From Terriglobia bacterium (GTDB lineage: Bacteria > Acidobacteriota > Terriglobia > Terriglobales > Acidobacteriaceae): a DNA stretch of 64,000 nucleotides. The notes below the pieces were generated by a model, which was given only the letters and a program-made list of their open reading frames with translations, was not told the DNA's origin and made no database searches. Shown piece after piece: positions 1-10,400 of the stretch (its first letter is position 1; every line of letters begins with the position of its first letter). Made by a program: the position numbers and the translations under genes. The stretch spans positions 62,001 to 126,000 of the forward strand of contig JAIQGL010000030.1 in assembly GCA_020072585.1 (NCBI GenBank), read 5' to 3'.

Positions 1-3000
1 ACTTTGCCAACAATGATGTCCTGCGATGCCACGCCAATAAGGAATTTCTCGAAAGTCCACATCAGCGTGAAATGCTGGTCGGCCAATGAATTGATGACAA
101 AGCCGCCGACGCCGCCGATGGAAGCCAGGTTGCCATAGCTATCTGAATAGCCGCTGAACGGAGGCGATGCTGTCACCACTTTTGCCGCAGCGCCATCGCC
201 TTCCACCAAACCGTGGTCGATGGTCTGGAAAGTCACCGTTCCATCAGTATTCGTCATACGGCGATAAACGTAGAAGAAGGCCCCATCCGGAGCATCGGCT
301 GGCTTGGGGAACACCAGCTTCACTTCCTTCTTGAAAGTGGGTTTTTCCGGTGACGTGATCTTCAGTCCGCCGCCAAAGGTCCCGCCAAGCAGATCAGGAC
401 GCTCCGGGAACAAATCCGGCCCAAAAGTCTCAATCTTGAAGGTTGCGGCCTGGTTCAGCGCTCCCTCGGGGATCCGCAATTCGACTCCGCCGGATCCGGT
501 AACAGTCCCGCCGCCTGAGCCAACCGCCACTGTACCATCGGGAGCCACAAACTGGCTCCGCGTAAAGGTTACGGTTTCACCCAGGGGGCTAGTAACGGTA
601 ATCAGTAGTACGTCATTGACCGTTCCTGGGAACTTCCCCGTCACGGAACCATCATTAAATGCTGTCAGAGACAACACGATCCCGTTGGTCTGGTCCACAA
701 TCAAGAGCTTGGTTCCAGGTGGCAATGCTCCCGCCGGAGCAGTCACATTTATGTCGCCATTCTCGTCCGGGAAGCTAAAGGTGATCTTGTTGGGGTCAAA
801 ATTCAGGGGCGTGACGGCCTTGGTTGTAAATGTGGAGACGGGGACAACCACCGCGCCGCCAAAAATGTCTGCAAGGCCCGACACTTGAATAGTGTACTGA
901 GCGGCTGGATCAAGATTGGTTTGCGGAGCAAAGGAGAGCGTAGTACCGGAAGATGAGAGCACGAACGGCTGTACGGCAACCATCTGGCCACTGGCGGCAG
1001 TTCCCTTCAGCAGCACCAGATTACTTTGCAAAATGGATTGCGGGTTCAGCGGGGCCGTGGTTGTTACGGAGATAACCGTACTTACCGGCACACCGAGCGC
1101 TCCGTCCGCAGGAGCAACCACGGCGTTTGTCACGACTCCGACGAGCACGATGTTTGCCAGTGCAGTCTGTCCCGCGGAGATATTGACTGAAGCAGAACCA
1201 GCCAACGCGGTATGAGGCGCACTGGCCCTCAGGTTCGCGGTTCCAGCAAGTGCCGGGACAATATATTGTCCATTCTGGCCGGAAATTGCCACAATCGGCA
1301 GCGAATCTGTTTGAACAAGGGCCTGTACCGGTCCGGCGCTTGAAGAAACTGTTCCCTGCGCGAACCCGATGGGTGCAGAAATTTCATAGAAGACGTATTC
1401 GCCGCCAGTGGTTACGCCGGGCAAGCCAGGAGAGCTGACAGAAATCAGGTTCGTGCCATTGATCTGTGCCAGTGCCACGGTAACAATGTGCGGCACGCCA
1501 TCCAGCCGCTCAACCTTGGTCAAGAGGAATGCGTCGGCTGGATTCAGTCCGGAAGCAGAAATGGAGAGTTGTGCGGGCGTGTTGAGCGTCTCGCCGGAGA
1601 AATCCACCAGAATCTCCTGCAGGGCGCTGAGCGTGCTTGATACCGGAATGAAATCTTCAAGGGTGGTGCTTTCGACAGAAATGGCGGTGTCGTCACTCAG
1701 AGCGCCGCCGGGAACTGAGAGCGTGGAAGTTCCGTCACTCAGGGTCAGAGGATCGCTGCCGCCCGGCTGGCCGCGTACACCTTCGCGGCCGGCAAGAATA
1801 TCCAGATGGACTTTGCCGGCCAGGAGTTCCGTATTGCCAAATGTGCGGGCCGGCGTAACCGGGAATAGCGCTCCCATGGCTGAATTAGCCGGGGCCAGAG
1901 CACTATAAAGGATGATGTCTTCCGAACGGCTCTCTTCAGAAACCGCGTCCCCGGACTTGAGCGAAAACTTTTCTGAGACGTTGGCCTGAATCACAGTGCC
2001 GGATGGGACATAGCTCTGCGATTGAATACCCAGAGTTGCGATTGCAGTGCCACCGCTGGGTGGAACGATGGCCGGGTTCAGGCTGCCGCTGCTGGTAGCG
2101 TCCGGCGCAAGCAACTGAACTGTAACGCCGAGTAATGGATCGCCTGCAGCAGGTATGGCGATTGGCGGATTGACAACGTCAGCAACGACCAACGCATACG
2201 CACCCGGCGAGGGCAGAACTACATTCAGGCTCCCGCTGACCGGCAGCAGGCTGGATGCAACCATGGTCCAGGCATGAAGAGCCGGATTATAGAAAACCAG
2301 ATGCGCGGTGGTATTGGGCAGATGCGTAAACGTCGCGGACAAATTGGCTGCGGCGGAGCTGGCTCGCAAATCCAAGGCTGCCAGCGGAGACCAGCCGAGC
2401 GGAAGCAAACCGGGCAGTCCTTGTCCGGAAATTGGCGTCAGCTGGAAAGTTGTGGCAGGCAGGGCTGCGCCCGCTGGCGCCTGTACCTCGATGTTGCCGG
2501 CATTTAAAGTCAGGCCGCTTGCACCCATCGCCACCGGCGCTGCAAGCGGGGTGAGGCGCGCGTCTACCGGAACCGTGCCAACACCCTCCTGCACAAAAAC
2601 TTCACGCTCCACCGCAGTGGTGGCAGGCGAGCTGTTGGAAACCACCACAAATGAATGAGAGTCACTGGCAGGCAAAGAGTAGCGGCCACGAGAGTCGGTC
2701 TGGTCAGTCGTTGATGTGGCGCCGATCATCTGGACCGTGGCTCCCTGAATGGGGAAGCTCGTAACATCTGAGAGCACCTGCCCGACAACGACCCCATCAG
2801 CGGCAACACGCACGCCACGCGTCGCGGTTTGAGTGTTGCCGGCAGCGTCCGTGGCTAGTGCAGTAACCGTGAGCGTGTCGCCCGGGTTCGATCCCACCGG
2901 AACCTGCAATGTCGTCTGATACGGTGCGCCGGTGAATGTGCCCAGCACCGTTCCGTTCACGCTGATTACCACCTGGGCAACGCTAAAATTGTCATTCGCT

Positions 3001-6000
3001 GTAACGCTGATCAGACCGCTGTGCAGCCGGGAAATATGGTCCGGCGCAACCAGTTGCACGATGGTCGGAGGAGTCTTGTCAATATTCAGCGAAATGCTGC
3101 CAGTGCTCACGTTGCCGGCAACGTCAGCAGCTTGTCCGGAAACGTTCTGGTTTATTCCTTCAGTCCCAACGAGGCTGGGCTGCGGGCAGATGGCCACGCC
3201 GGAGAGCGCGTCGCTGCAAGCAAAAGTCACGGTGACATTACTGTTGTTGAAACCTGCACCATTCGGCGGAGGCGCAGCTGTCGCGGTCACCAGCGGCGGT
3301 GTCTTATCGATCTTGAGGGAGGTGGTGACTCCGGCCGTGTTGCCGGCTTTATCCACGGCCTGTCCTGTGACCTCAACATTTGCTCCCTCGGTTGAAACCG
3401 TGGCCGGCGGAGGACACACAGCAATGCCGGAAAGGCTGTCAGAGCATAGATAGCTCACCAGAACATCGGTGTTGTTCCATCCAGCGGCATTCGGAGCCGG
3501 GCTGGTGGAGGCGGTAATCAACGGCGCAGTCAGGTCAATGTTCACGGTAACGGACGTCTGCGCCGTGTTTCCTACAAGGTCTGTGGCCGTGCCCGTGGCA
3601 ACCTGGTTTGCTCCCTGCGTAGTAAATGTGACCGGACCGGAGCAGGTTGCGACGCCCGAACCCGCGTCAGAGCAGACAAAGCTCACCGTGACCGCAGAGT
3701 TGTTCCATCCGGCGGCGGTGGGAGCCGGTGTGATGGTGCCGACAATCGTGGGCGGCGTGCGATCAATGCTTACCGTAACAGTGACTGCGGAACTGCTTCC
3801 TAAACTGTCTGTAGCCACCACGTGAATGATCTGGCTGGGACCAGCGCCAAGAACCACTGGTTGCGACGTAAACATCCCTGATTGCACTGAAGCCGCTACG
3901 CCTTCCACGGCAACCGTCACCGGCACGGCGGACACTACCGTTCCGGTAACAACTACTGAAGCTGCGTTGGTGAAAGCACCGTCGACCGGTTGGGTTATAG
4001 TGATCAGCGGCGCAACGGTATTCACGCTGAATGCAGTTGTAGCAGGAGCTGAAGGATTGCCCGCAAGATCGCTAATGGTGGCGGTAACTACATGAGCGCC
4101 ATCGCTCAGCGCAACGGCTGGCGACCCGGTGGCTCCCGTGGCCGTGACCGTAAACTCAGCAGTGTGATCAACGCCATCTATCAACAGCAGGAACTTCGTT
4201 GTATCAACGCCGCTGCCATCGTCAGAATAGCTGACCGTGATGGGAGGATGAGTGTTGTTCGTAAATCCACTGACCGAAGTGGTGGTCACACTAATTGTTG
4301 GAGCAATGGTATCCACCAGAAATGATTGCGGAACAATGTCAGCCGTATTTCCTGCCCGATCAACCACCGTAACCTCAACCTGGTGCGTGCCATCTGCCAG
4401 GGCGTCGCCCGGCAGCAAAGTTCCAGTCGCCAGCTGATCGCCCACGGTCATGCGATTGGTACGGTCCGTTCCATCCACGCGAATAGTAAACTTTGATGGA
4501 TCAACTCCGCTGCTGTCATCGTGGTACGTGACCAGGAATGTAGGTGTGGCGGTATTGATAAAGCTGGAGGCAGCCGGCGTTTGAATGCTGTACACCGGTA
4601 CGGTTGTATCCACTTGAAATGCTGAAAAGGCTGATGTGGTATTTCCGGCGCGATCCGTAACTTGTGCCCGCAAGTGATACGTACCGGCTGCAAGAGGATT
4701 CGCAGCGCTGATGGTGGCGGTTGCCTCAGCGGCTCCCAGCACGAACTGTGACGTAATCTCGGTCTCCGCATCGCTCCCCTGTTGCAGGAATATACGGATC
4801 GCGGAAGTGTTGATGCCCGATCCAGTATCGGAATAGTCCAGCATCAACGTTGGCTGGGTGGTATTGATAAAGGAATTATTTGCTGGGTTGGCAAATACGG
4901 CTGTAGGCGGCGTAACGTCCACCACAAAACTGGCAGAGACATCGGCGACGTTGGTGGCGCGGTCAGCCACCGTTACTCGAAGCTGGTGAGAACCCTCGGT
5001 CAGAGCGCCGCCGGCGGAGATTACCCCAGCAGTGGAGTCGCTGCCGATGCTGAACCCCGCGGTCACATCACTTCCATCCACAAACACGTGCACTGAAGCC
5101 GGATTGATACCTGAACCTGAATCAGAGTAATTTGCCAGCGCCGCTGGAGTCGTGGTATTCACCGGCCCCACAGGCGACGCGATGGTAAGGACTGGCTTGA
5201 TCGTGTCGATCAGGAGCGTGGTGCTGGCGTTCCCCACGTTTCCTGTCAGATCCGCAATCTGCGCTGTAATCGTGTGCGGCCCTTCAGAAAGCGCAGCCAG
5301 AGTGCCCGTAGCGCTGGTGGCCGTAACGGTAAGACCAGCAGTTTTGTCGATGCCATCCAGCGCGACATGCAGCGTGCTGGGATCAACGGTTTCGTTGACC
5401 CCGTACCTTACCTCCACCGGAGTGCTGGCCACGTTCAAGATGGCTCCGGCGGCAGGTTGAATGATGTGGATATCTGGCGCCGAGGTATCCACTGAAAAAG
5501 TGGAAGAGGCGTTTGCCGTGTTGCCGGCTTTATCTTTAATTTGAGCCGTGAGCGTGTGGGTTCCATCGGCGAGAATGGTTGTGCCGGTGACCAATGACGG
5601 CGTGGGAGTTACGGCAAGCGGGTTACCATCCACCGCCACTTGCAGCGATGTCAGGTCGATTGCCTGGTCATCCGTGAACTGCACGGAATATTCAACGTTG
5701 GATGAGCCATGGCGCGACGAGGGTAACGGATGCAGGATCGTAATCACCGGCGGCACGGCGTCCACGTTGAATGCGACGGATGCCGTCCCCTGGTTCCCGG
5801 CCTGGTCGCGAATGGAGGCCACGATCTGGTTCGCGCCCTGCCGCAAGTCAGTGGCAGGATTTAGAAGAGCTGTTGCCTGAGTGGTGGTAGCGCTGAACAG
5901 CGTGGACTTGTCTACGCCGTTAATCAAAACCTTCAGTGTTGCCGGATCAATGGGAAGATTGTCACTGTACGTAATCCTGGCTTGCGTGGCAGATCCATTC

Positions 6001-7154
6001 AGGAACGCTCCAGCAGCCGGCGTGACGATCTGAATCGTGATCGGTGTAAGGTCTACTTGGAATTGCGAAACCGCCTGGGCGGTGTTGGCGGCGTTGTCTT
6101 TGATGGTTGCGGTGAGCGTATGCGGCCCGGCGGCAAGCGCCATGGAGGCCGGCAAATCGGCGGTAGCTTCGTTCGGTCGCTTGGTAAAGAGACTGGTCCG
6201 GTCAATTCCGTCCAGCAGGACCTTCAGTGTCTCAGTATTTATCCCGGATGCGGCCGGCTCTCCCACGCCCGTCAAATCGTTATAGGAAACCACCAGATGC
6301 GGGGTCGCCGTGTTGACCGCGGCGCCGTTTACGGGCGCGGTAACGGCCAGCTGCGGCGATGTGTGATCAGTATTTTGACCCAGCAGCGTGATGATCAGGA
6401 ACGAAGCTGGTTTGCTCGCCAGAGTCACGTGCAGGTTCGTTTGGGCGGGCAAGCTGACAGCACAGTCAACGCTGCCGACGTTCTCATTGAAAGCCAGGGT
6501 GTCGAGCACCGTAACGCCATTGATTTGGATGGTGGCGGAAGAAACGCGGTGTTTCTTGTTCTCATCGCCGTTCTGCACGTGCAGATAAAAGGGCTGTGTG
6601 ATCCAGGCTGGTACCGTGATTGCGGAATCAAACTGGTTCGGATCTCCGGTGGTCCGAACGTAGGTTCGGGGACCAAATATCTTGAAACCTGAGGCCACAA
6701 TCCCTGACGCCGGGGGAGCGATATTGTCATCGTAGGAGTAATGGCGATGCCCGTGTTCGCCGTCTTCCCCATCGTGCTCGTCGCCATCGTCCCGGTCCGA
6801 TTTGGGCTTCGCGGAGTGCACTGTACAGTTTGAAGGTACATTCGAGCCGCCGTCATCCGGGCTGAGGGAATTGGGTGCAAAAAGGTTAGCGACTGCTGAA
6901 GACCCAATCGGGTGCAGTCCGTTTTCCAGGTTGCCGGCCGCGCTTCTTAATGAAGCGTTCACGCCCGCGACTGGATGCGCAAGCATTGGGCCAGGGGCTG
7001 TCGTGCCGATTTTGAGAAGAGAGTTCTGGACAGACCTTTGCCCTTCTGGAAGAGCCAATGACCACATGGAGGTCGCAAAGAAGCAATATGCCAGTAAAAG
7101 TGTCAGCGCTTTTCTAGTCATTATTCCCATCGAACTGTTTGCCGGACTCAGCAT
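1..7154 (-). CDS. Giant secreted Ig-like repeat protein (C-terminus beyond window)
   Basis: The reading frame is open from 7154 to base 1 without a stop, about 2,384 codons, so the C-terminus lies outside the window; this is why the ORF track does not list it. I chose the ATG at 7154 because GGGAG lies about 10 nt upstream; ATGs at 7130 and 7121 are alternatives. The N-terminus is a signal peptide (MTRKALTLLLAYCFFATSM, then WSLA before LPEG). After an Asp/Glu/His-rich stretch come about a dozen tandem Ig-like repeats of roughly 90-100 residues (DxxPP..I....PxxG..., ...GxHTLTAxIxDxAGN). Three of these, near 3.1-3.7 kb, carry a CSD..SGI..CP cysteine pair. Then follow a carboxypeptidase-regulatory-like domain (near 2.8 kb), an SbsA-like Ig domain (near 1.1 kb) and ZU5-like 'PEGAL' segments. 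The likely role is a cell-surface adhesin or structural protein. It lies just downstream of, and on the same strand as, another giant repeat protein, so cotranscription is likely. Confidence 0.8.
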   Translation of the reverse strand, partial: MLSPANSSMGIMTRKALTLLLAYCFFATSMWSLALPEGQRSVQNSLLKIGTTAPGPMLAHPVAGVNASLRSAAGNLENGLHPIGSSAVANLFAPNSLSPDDGGSNVPSNCTVHSAKPKSDRDDGDEHDGEDGEHGHRHYSYDDNIAPPASGIVASGFKIFGPRTYVRTTGDPNQFDSAITVPAWITQPFYLHVQNGDENKKHRVSSATIQINGVTVLDTLAFNENVGSVDCAVSLPAQTNLHVTLASKPASFLIITLLGQNTDHTSPQLAVTAPVNGAAVNTATPHLVVSYNDLTGVGEPAASGINTETLKVLLDGIDRTSLFTKRPNEATADLPASMALAAGPHTLTATIKDNAANTAQAVSQFQVDLTPITIQIVTPAAGAFLNGSATQARITYSDNLPIDPATLKVLINGVDKSTLFSATTTQATALLNPATDLRQGANQIVASIRDQAGNQGTASVAFNVDAVPPVITILHPLPSSRHGSSNVEYSVQFTDDQAIDLTSLQVAVDGNPLAVTPTPSLVTGTTILADGTHTLTAQIKDKAGNTANASSTFSVDTSAPDIHIIQPAAGAILNVASTPVEVRYGVNETVDPSTLHVALDGIDKTAGLTVTATSATGTLAALSEGPHTITAQIADLTGNVGNASTTLLIDTIKPVLTIASPVGPVNTTTPAALANYSDSGSGINPASVHVFVDGSDVTAGFSIGSDSTAGVISAGGALTEGSHQLRVTVADRATNVADVSASFVVDVTPPTAVFANPANNSFINTTQPTLMLDYSDTGSGINTSAIRIFLQQGSDAETEITSQFVLGAAEATATISAANPLAAGTYHLRAQVTDRAGNTTSAFSAFQVDTTVPVYSIQTPAASSFINTATPTFLVTYHDDSSGVDPSKFTIRVDGTDRTNRMTVGDQLATGTLLPGDALADGTHQVEVTVVDRAGNTADIVPQSFLVDTIAPTISVTTTSVSGFTNNTHPPITVSYSDDGSGVDTTKFLLLIDGVDHTAEFTVTATGATGSPAVALSDGAHVVTATISDLAGNPSAPATTAFSVNTVAPLITITQPVDGAFTNAASVVVTGTVVSAVPVTVAVEGVAASVQSGMFTSQPVVLGAGPSQIIHVVATDSLGSSSAVTVTVSIDRTPPTIVGTITPAPTAAGWNNSAVTVSFVCSDAGSGVATCSGPVTFTTQGANQVATGTATDLVGNTAQTSVTVNIDLTAPLITASTSPAPNAAGWNNTDVLVSYLCSDSLSGIAVCPPPATVSTEGANVEVTGQAVDKAGNTAGVTTSLKIDKTPPLVTATAAPPPNGAGFNNSNVTVTFACSDALSGVAICPQPSLVGTEGINQNVSGQAADVAGNVSTGSISLNIDKTPPTIVQLVAPDHISRLHSGLISVTANDNFSVAQVVISVNGTVLGTFTGAPYQTTLQVPVGSNPGDTLTVTALATDAAGNTQTATRGVRVAADGVVVGQVLSDVTSFPIQGATVQMIGATSTTDQTDSRGRYSLPASDSHSFVVVSNSSPATTAVEREVFVQEGVGTVPVDARLTPLAAPVAMGASGLTLNAGNIEVQAPAGAALPATTFQLTPISGQGLPGLLPLGWSPLAALDLRASSAAANLSATFTHLPNTTAHLVFYNPALHAWTMVASSLLPVSGSLNVVLPSPGAYALVVADVVNPPIAIPAAGDPLLGVTVQLLAPDATSSGSLNPAIVPPSGGTAIATLGIQSQSYVPSGTVIQANVSEKFSLKSGDAVSEESRSEDIILYSALAPANSAMGALFPVTPARTFGNTELLAGKVHLDILAGREGVRGQPGGSDPLTLSDGTSTLSVPGGALSDDTAISVESTTLEDFIPVSSTLSALQEILVDFSGETLNTPAQLSISASGLNPADAFLLTKVERLDGVPHIVTVALAQINGTNLISVSSPGLPGVTTGGEYVFYEISAPIGFAQGTVSSSAGPVQALVQTDSLPIVAISGQNGQYIVPALAGTANLRASAPHTALAGSASVNISAGQTALANIVLVGVVTNAVVAPADGALGVPVSTVISVTTTAPLNPQSILQSNLVLLKGTAASGQMVAVQPFVLSSSGTTLSFAPQTNLDPAAQYTIQVSGLADIFGGAVVVPVSTFTTKAVTPLNFDPNKITFSFPDENGDINVTAPAGALPPGTKLLIVDQTNGIVLSLTAFNDGSVTGKFPGTVNDVLLITVTSPLGETVTFTRSQFVAPDGTVAVGSGGGTVTGSGGVELRIPEGALNQAATFKIETFGPDLFPERPDLLGGTFGGGLKITSPEKPTFKKEVKLVFPKPADAPDGAFFYVYRRMTNTDGTVTFQTIDHGLVEGDGAAAKVVTASPPFSGYSDSYGNLASIGGVGGFVINSLADQHFTLMWTFEKFLIGVASQDIIVGK

Positions 7155-7364
7155 GAATAGACATCTCCCGGTCCCCAAACCGAGACATCAGGCGTCAGGT
7201 CAGTACGGTACGTTCTTCTCTGACTTCGTTTATTCACCCGGCAAAACTCCTTCAATGCTCTGTTACATCTGAAACTTGCTTATTACGGTCCCGTGGTAAA
7301 GCCACCGCTGAAGGCGTTGGCCGGGTTCCCGGCCAGGTCCAGCACCGTGCTGTTCACAAAAGTG
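7155..7364 (-). other. Out-of-frame 3' remainder of the giant gene plus short spacer
   Basis: On the minus strand, bases 7427 down to 7283 still encode the expected end of the upstream repeat protein (VNGAVITFTPAGPLPG ... AFSGGFTTGP, then TAATAA), but in a different frame from the long ORF, which instead stops at 7365. The sequence from 7291 to 7427 is identical to 10061-10197. Bases 7155-7282 are a plain spacer with no recognisable terminator. The original stop codon was probably the TAA at 7283-7285. Confidence 0.7.
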
Positions 7365-7427
7365 TTAATCACCGTGTTCCCCGGCAACGGCCCGGCCGGC
7401 GTGAACGTGATCACCGCTCCATTCACC
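7291..7427. repeat. 137-bp exact repeat, copy 1 (with 10061-10197)
   Basis: The sequence reads identically by eye to 10061-10197, starting ccgtggtaaagccaccgctg and ending attcacc. It encodes part of an SbsA-like Ig repeat. Identity extends into the next repeat unit (7437 onward), broken only by the 56-bp gap. Confidence 0.85.
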
Positions 7428-10400
7428 CGTGTCCGCTACCGCTGACGTTCCCGTGGTAAAGCTGAACGCCACCGTGGCTGCCGCGTTCCCTGCCAGATCC
7501 TGCAATCCATTCACCGTCACCGAGTACACTGTGCTTGGCGCCAGCAGGCTGGATGGAGTAAAGATCAGCGCTGTCCGGTTCGCGTTGGCACTCACGCTGC
7601 CGCTCACCGTGGTTCCTCCGCCCGTCACCGTGAACGGCTGGCCGATTCCCACCGCTTCCATCGCCTCGTTGAACTGCACGATCACCCGCGCATTCACTGC
7701 TACCGCGTTGGCTCCGTTCGCCGGACTGGTGGCCGCCAGCAGCGGCGCTACCGTGTCTGTTCCCTGCGCTGTGGTGAATAGGCTCGATCCGCCGTTGATC
7801 CCCTGTCCTGCCAGGTCCGTGATTCCGTTCGTCACCCACCTGACCTGATATTGCGTCGAGGGTGAGAGCGCGGCAGTAAGGCTAGCGGTCAGGCCATCGG
7901 CAGAGACGCTCACTGAAACAGGGATCTGCGTGCCTGTGCTGTTCTGCAAGATCTGCAGCGTGGAATTGGTGGCCGTGATCGCATTGATCCGTTCGCTGAA
8001 CTGCAACCGCACTACCGTGTTCGTCCCCACTCCCACCGCGTTGTTCACCGGATCCACCACCACCACCGACGGCCGGATCAGGTCCGCTTCCGTCCCCGTG
8101 CTGAAACTGGTGGTCACCGGCGCCACCAGCGTATTGCTGCCCAGGTCCTGCACCCCTGCCACTCGTACCGTGTACACCGTATTGACACTCAACGGATTCA
8201 CCGGCGTCAGCGTCAGCGTCCGGTTCCCGTTACTCAACGTACGCTGTACTACTACCTGCCCTCCTCCACTGCTCAACGTCACCTGGCCGATGCTCGATCC
8301 CTGCACCGGTTCGTTAAACGCAATCACCACCTGCGTGTTCAACGGCGCCTGCCCCGTCGTGTCCGCAGGACTCACTCCCACCACCTGCGGGATCGTCGTA
8401 TCCGGCGTGAAACTGGTGGTAAAGCTGAACTGCGATATCCCCGCCGCATTCCCGGCATAATCGGTCACTCCCTGGAACTGCGAGAAGAACACCGTGTAAC
8501 TGTGTCCCGTCGCCAGCGGCCCCGGCGCCACAAAGTTCACCAGCGTTCCGTCCGGACTCAGGGTGTAGCTCTGGCCTCCGATGAATACATTCGTCGCGTT
8601 GTCCCGCACCGCAAAACTGCTTCCGTTCACCGCACCAAAGTCCACCGGCTCGTTCAACTGCACGCTGATCGCCGTATTGGTCCCCACATTGGTGAAACCA
8701 CTCCCCGGACTCAGCGCAATCGCCACCGGCACGGCCACATCCGGCGCTACCGTGGTGGTAAAGTGCGTCACACTCGGCACCACCGGATTCCCCGCCAGAT
8801 CCGACACTCCGCTCACCGTCACCGTCATCTGCGTGTTCGCCGGCAACGGCTCATGCAGCACCAGCACTACATCCTGCTCGTTGTTGCTGAAGAACACCGT
8901 CTCCGGTACCGCTACCTGCGTCCCATTGGCGATCTGGATCGTTGCCGCATTCACCGTGATCGGATTGATCGGCACATTGAACCGCACCCGCACATTGGCA
9001 TTCACTCCAATGTTGCTCGCCCCGTTGGGCGGCGACACCAGCACCACCTGCGGCCCCACTGTCGCCGTGTCTGTCCCCGTGGTAAAGCTGAATTGCAGCA
9101 AGCCTATCGCGTTCCCCGCCACATCCCGCACCGCCTGGAACTGCGAGAAAAACACCGTATAATTCCGGTTCGCCGTCAACGCTCCCGGCGGCACAAACGT
9201 CACCGTCGTCCCGTCCGCGCTCTGGGCGTATGTCTGGCCTCCGATGAATACATTCGTCGTGTTGTCCCGCACCGCAAAGCTGCTTCCATTCACCGTCGTA
9301 ATGTTCACCGCACGGCTCATCTGCACACTGATGACCGCATTTAACGGCACTCCCGTGGTTCCGTTCACCGGTGCACTGTTCACGATCCCGGTCGCCACCG
9401 TCGCCGCATCCGCCGCTGTCCGGAACGAGGCCTGATACGTGTTCAGCGCTACTCCATCCAGGTCCTGCGCCGTGCTGTCCAGCGTGATCTCAATCAGCGC
9501 GCTGCCGGCAAACGGCCCTGCCGGTACAAACTCGATCGTCTGTCCGTTGTTGCCTACCTGCACCGTCCCGGCTACTACCGCCCCGTTCTGCACCACATGC
9601 AGCGCTCCCGCCACCGTCCCTGCGTTCAGACTTTCATTGGCATACAGCACGATCGTGCTGTTCACTCCCACATTCGTCGCTCCCACTCCCGGCCTCTGGC
9701 TGGCGATAAACGGATGCACCGTATCCACCGCTGCCGCTGTGCTGAACGTACTCTGGAAATCCACCAGATGGTTCCCGGCCAGGTCCTGCACATCCCGCGT
9801 CGCTACCACTGTCACTACGCTGCCTGCCGGCAATGTCCCCGTGCTCAATACCACCGTCTGGTTGTCTCCCGACCGCGATACTCCGGCTCCCAGATTCACT
9901 CCGTTGGACAGCAACGCAAACGTGTTGTTATTTACCGTATTCGCGTTCAACGGCTCGGAGAACGTCAACACCACCTGCGCGTTCGGTCCAATCCCGATGG
10001 CTCCATTCTGTGGTGAAACCGAGACCACCTGCGGCACTGCCGTATCGGTTGTTCCCGCTCCCGTGGTAAAGCCACCGCTGAAGGCGTTGGCCGGGTTCCC
10101 GGCCAGGTCCAGCACCGTGCTGTTCACAAAAGTGTTAATCACCGTGTTCCCCGGCAACGGCCCGGCCGGCGTGAACGTGATCACCGCTCCATTCACCGTC
10201 GCCACATTCGTTGACGCGAATGGCGGATTTATCGAAACAAAGCTCGGCCGCGTCGTGTCTGCCACCGCTGACGTTCCCGTGGTAAAGCTGAACGCCACCG
10301 TGGCTGCCGCGTTCCCGGCCAGGTCCTGCAATCCGTTCACCGTCACCGAGTACACCGTGCTTGGCGCCAGCAGGCTGGATGGAGTAAAGATCAGCGCTGT

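Noticed and set aside
304-6692. Series of plus-strand ORFs (62-236 aa) over the first 7 kb
   Set aside because: They mirror an uninterrupted minus-strand frame with signal peptide and Ig repeats. Their translations are low-complexity Ser/Thr/Pro or Arg/Gly-rich, typical of antisense shadows.
8502-9344. 280-aa plus-strand ORF rich in Arg/His
   Set aside because: It is an antisense shadow of the SbsA-like repeats; the repeated RRQR/HRH composition reflects the repeat DNA.
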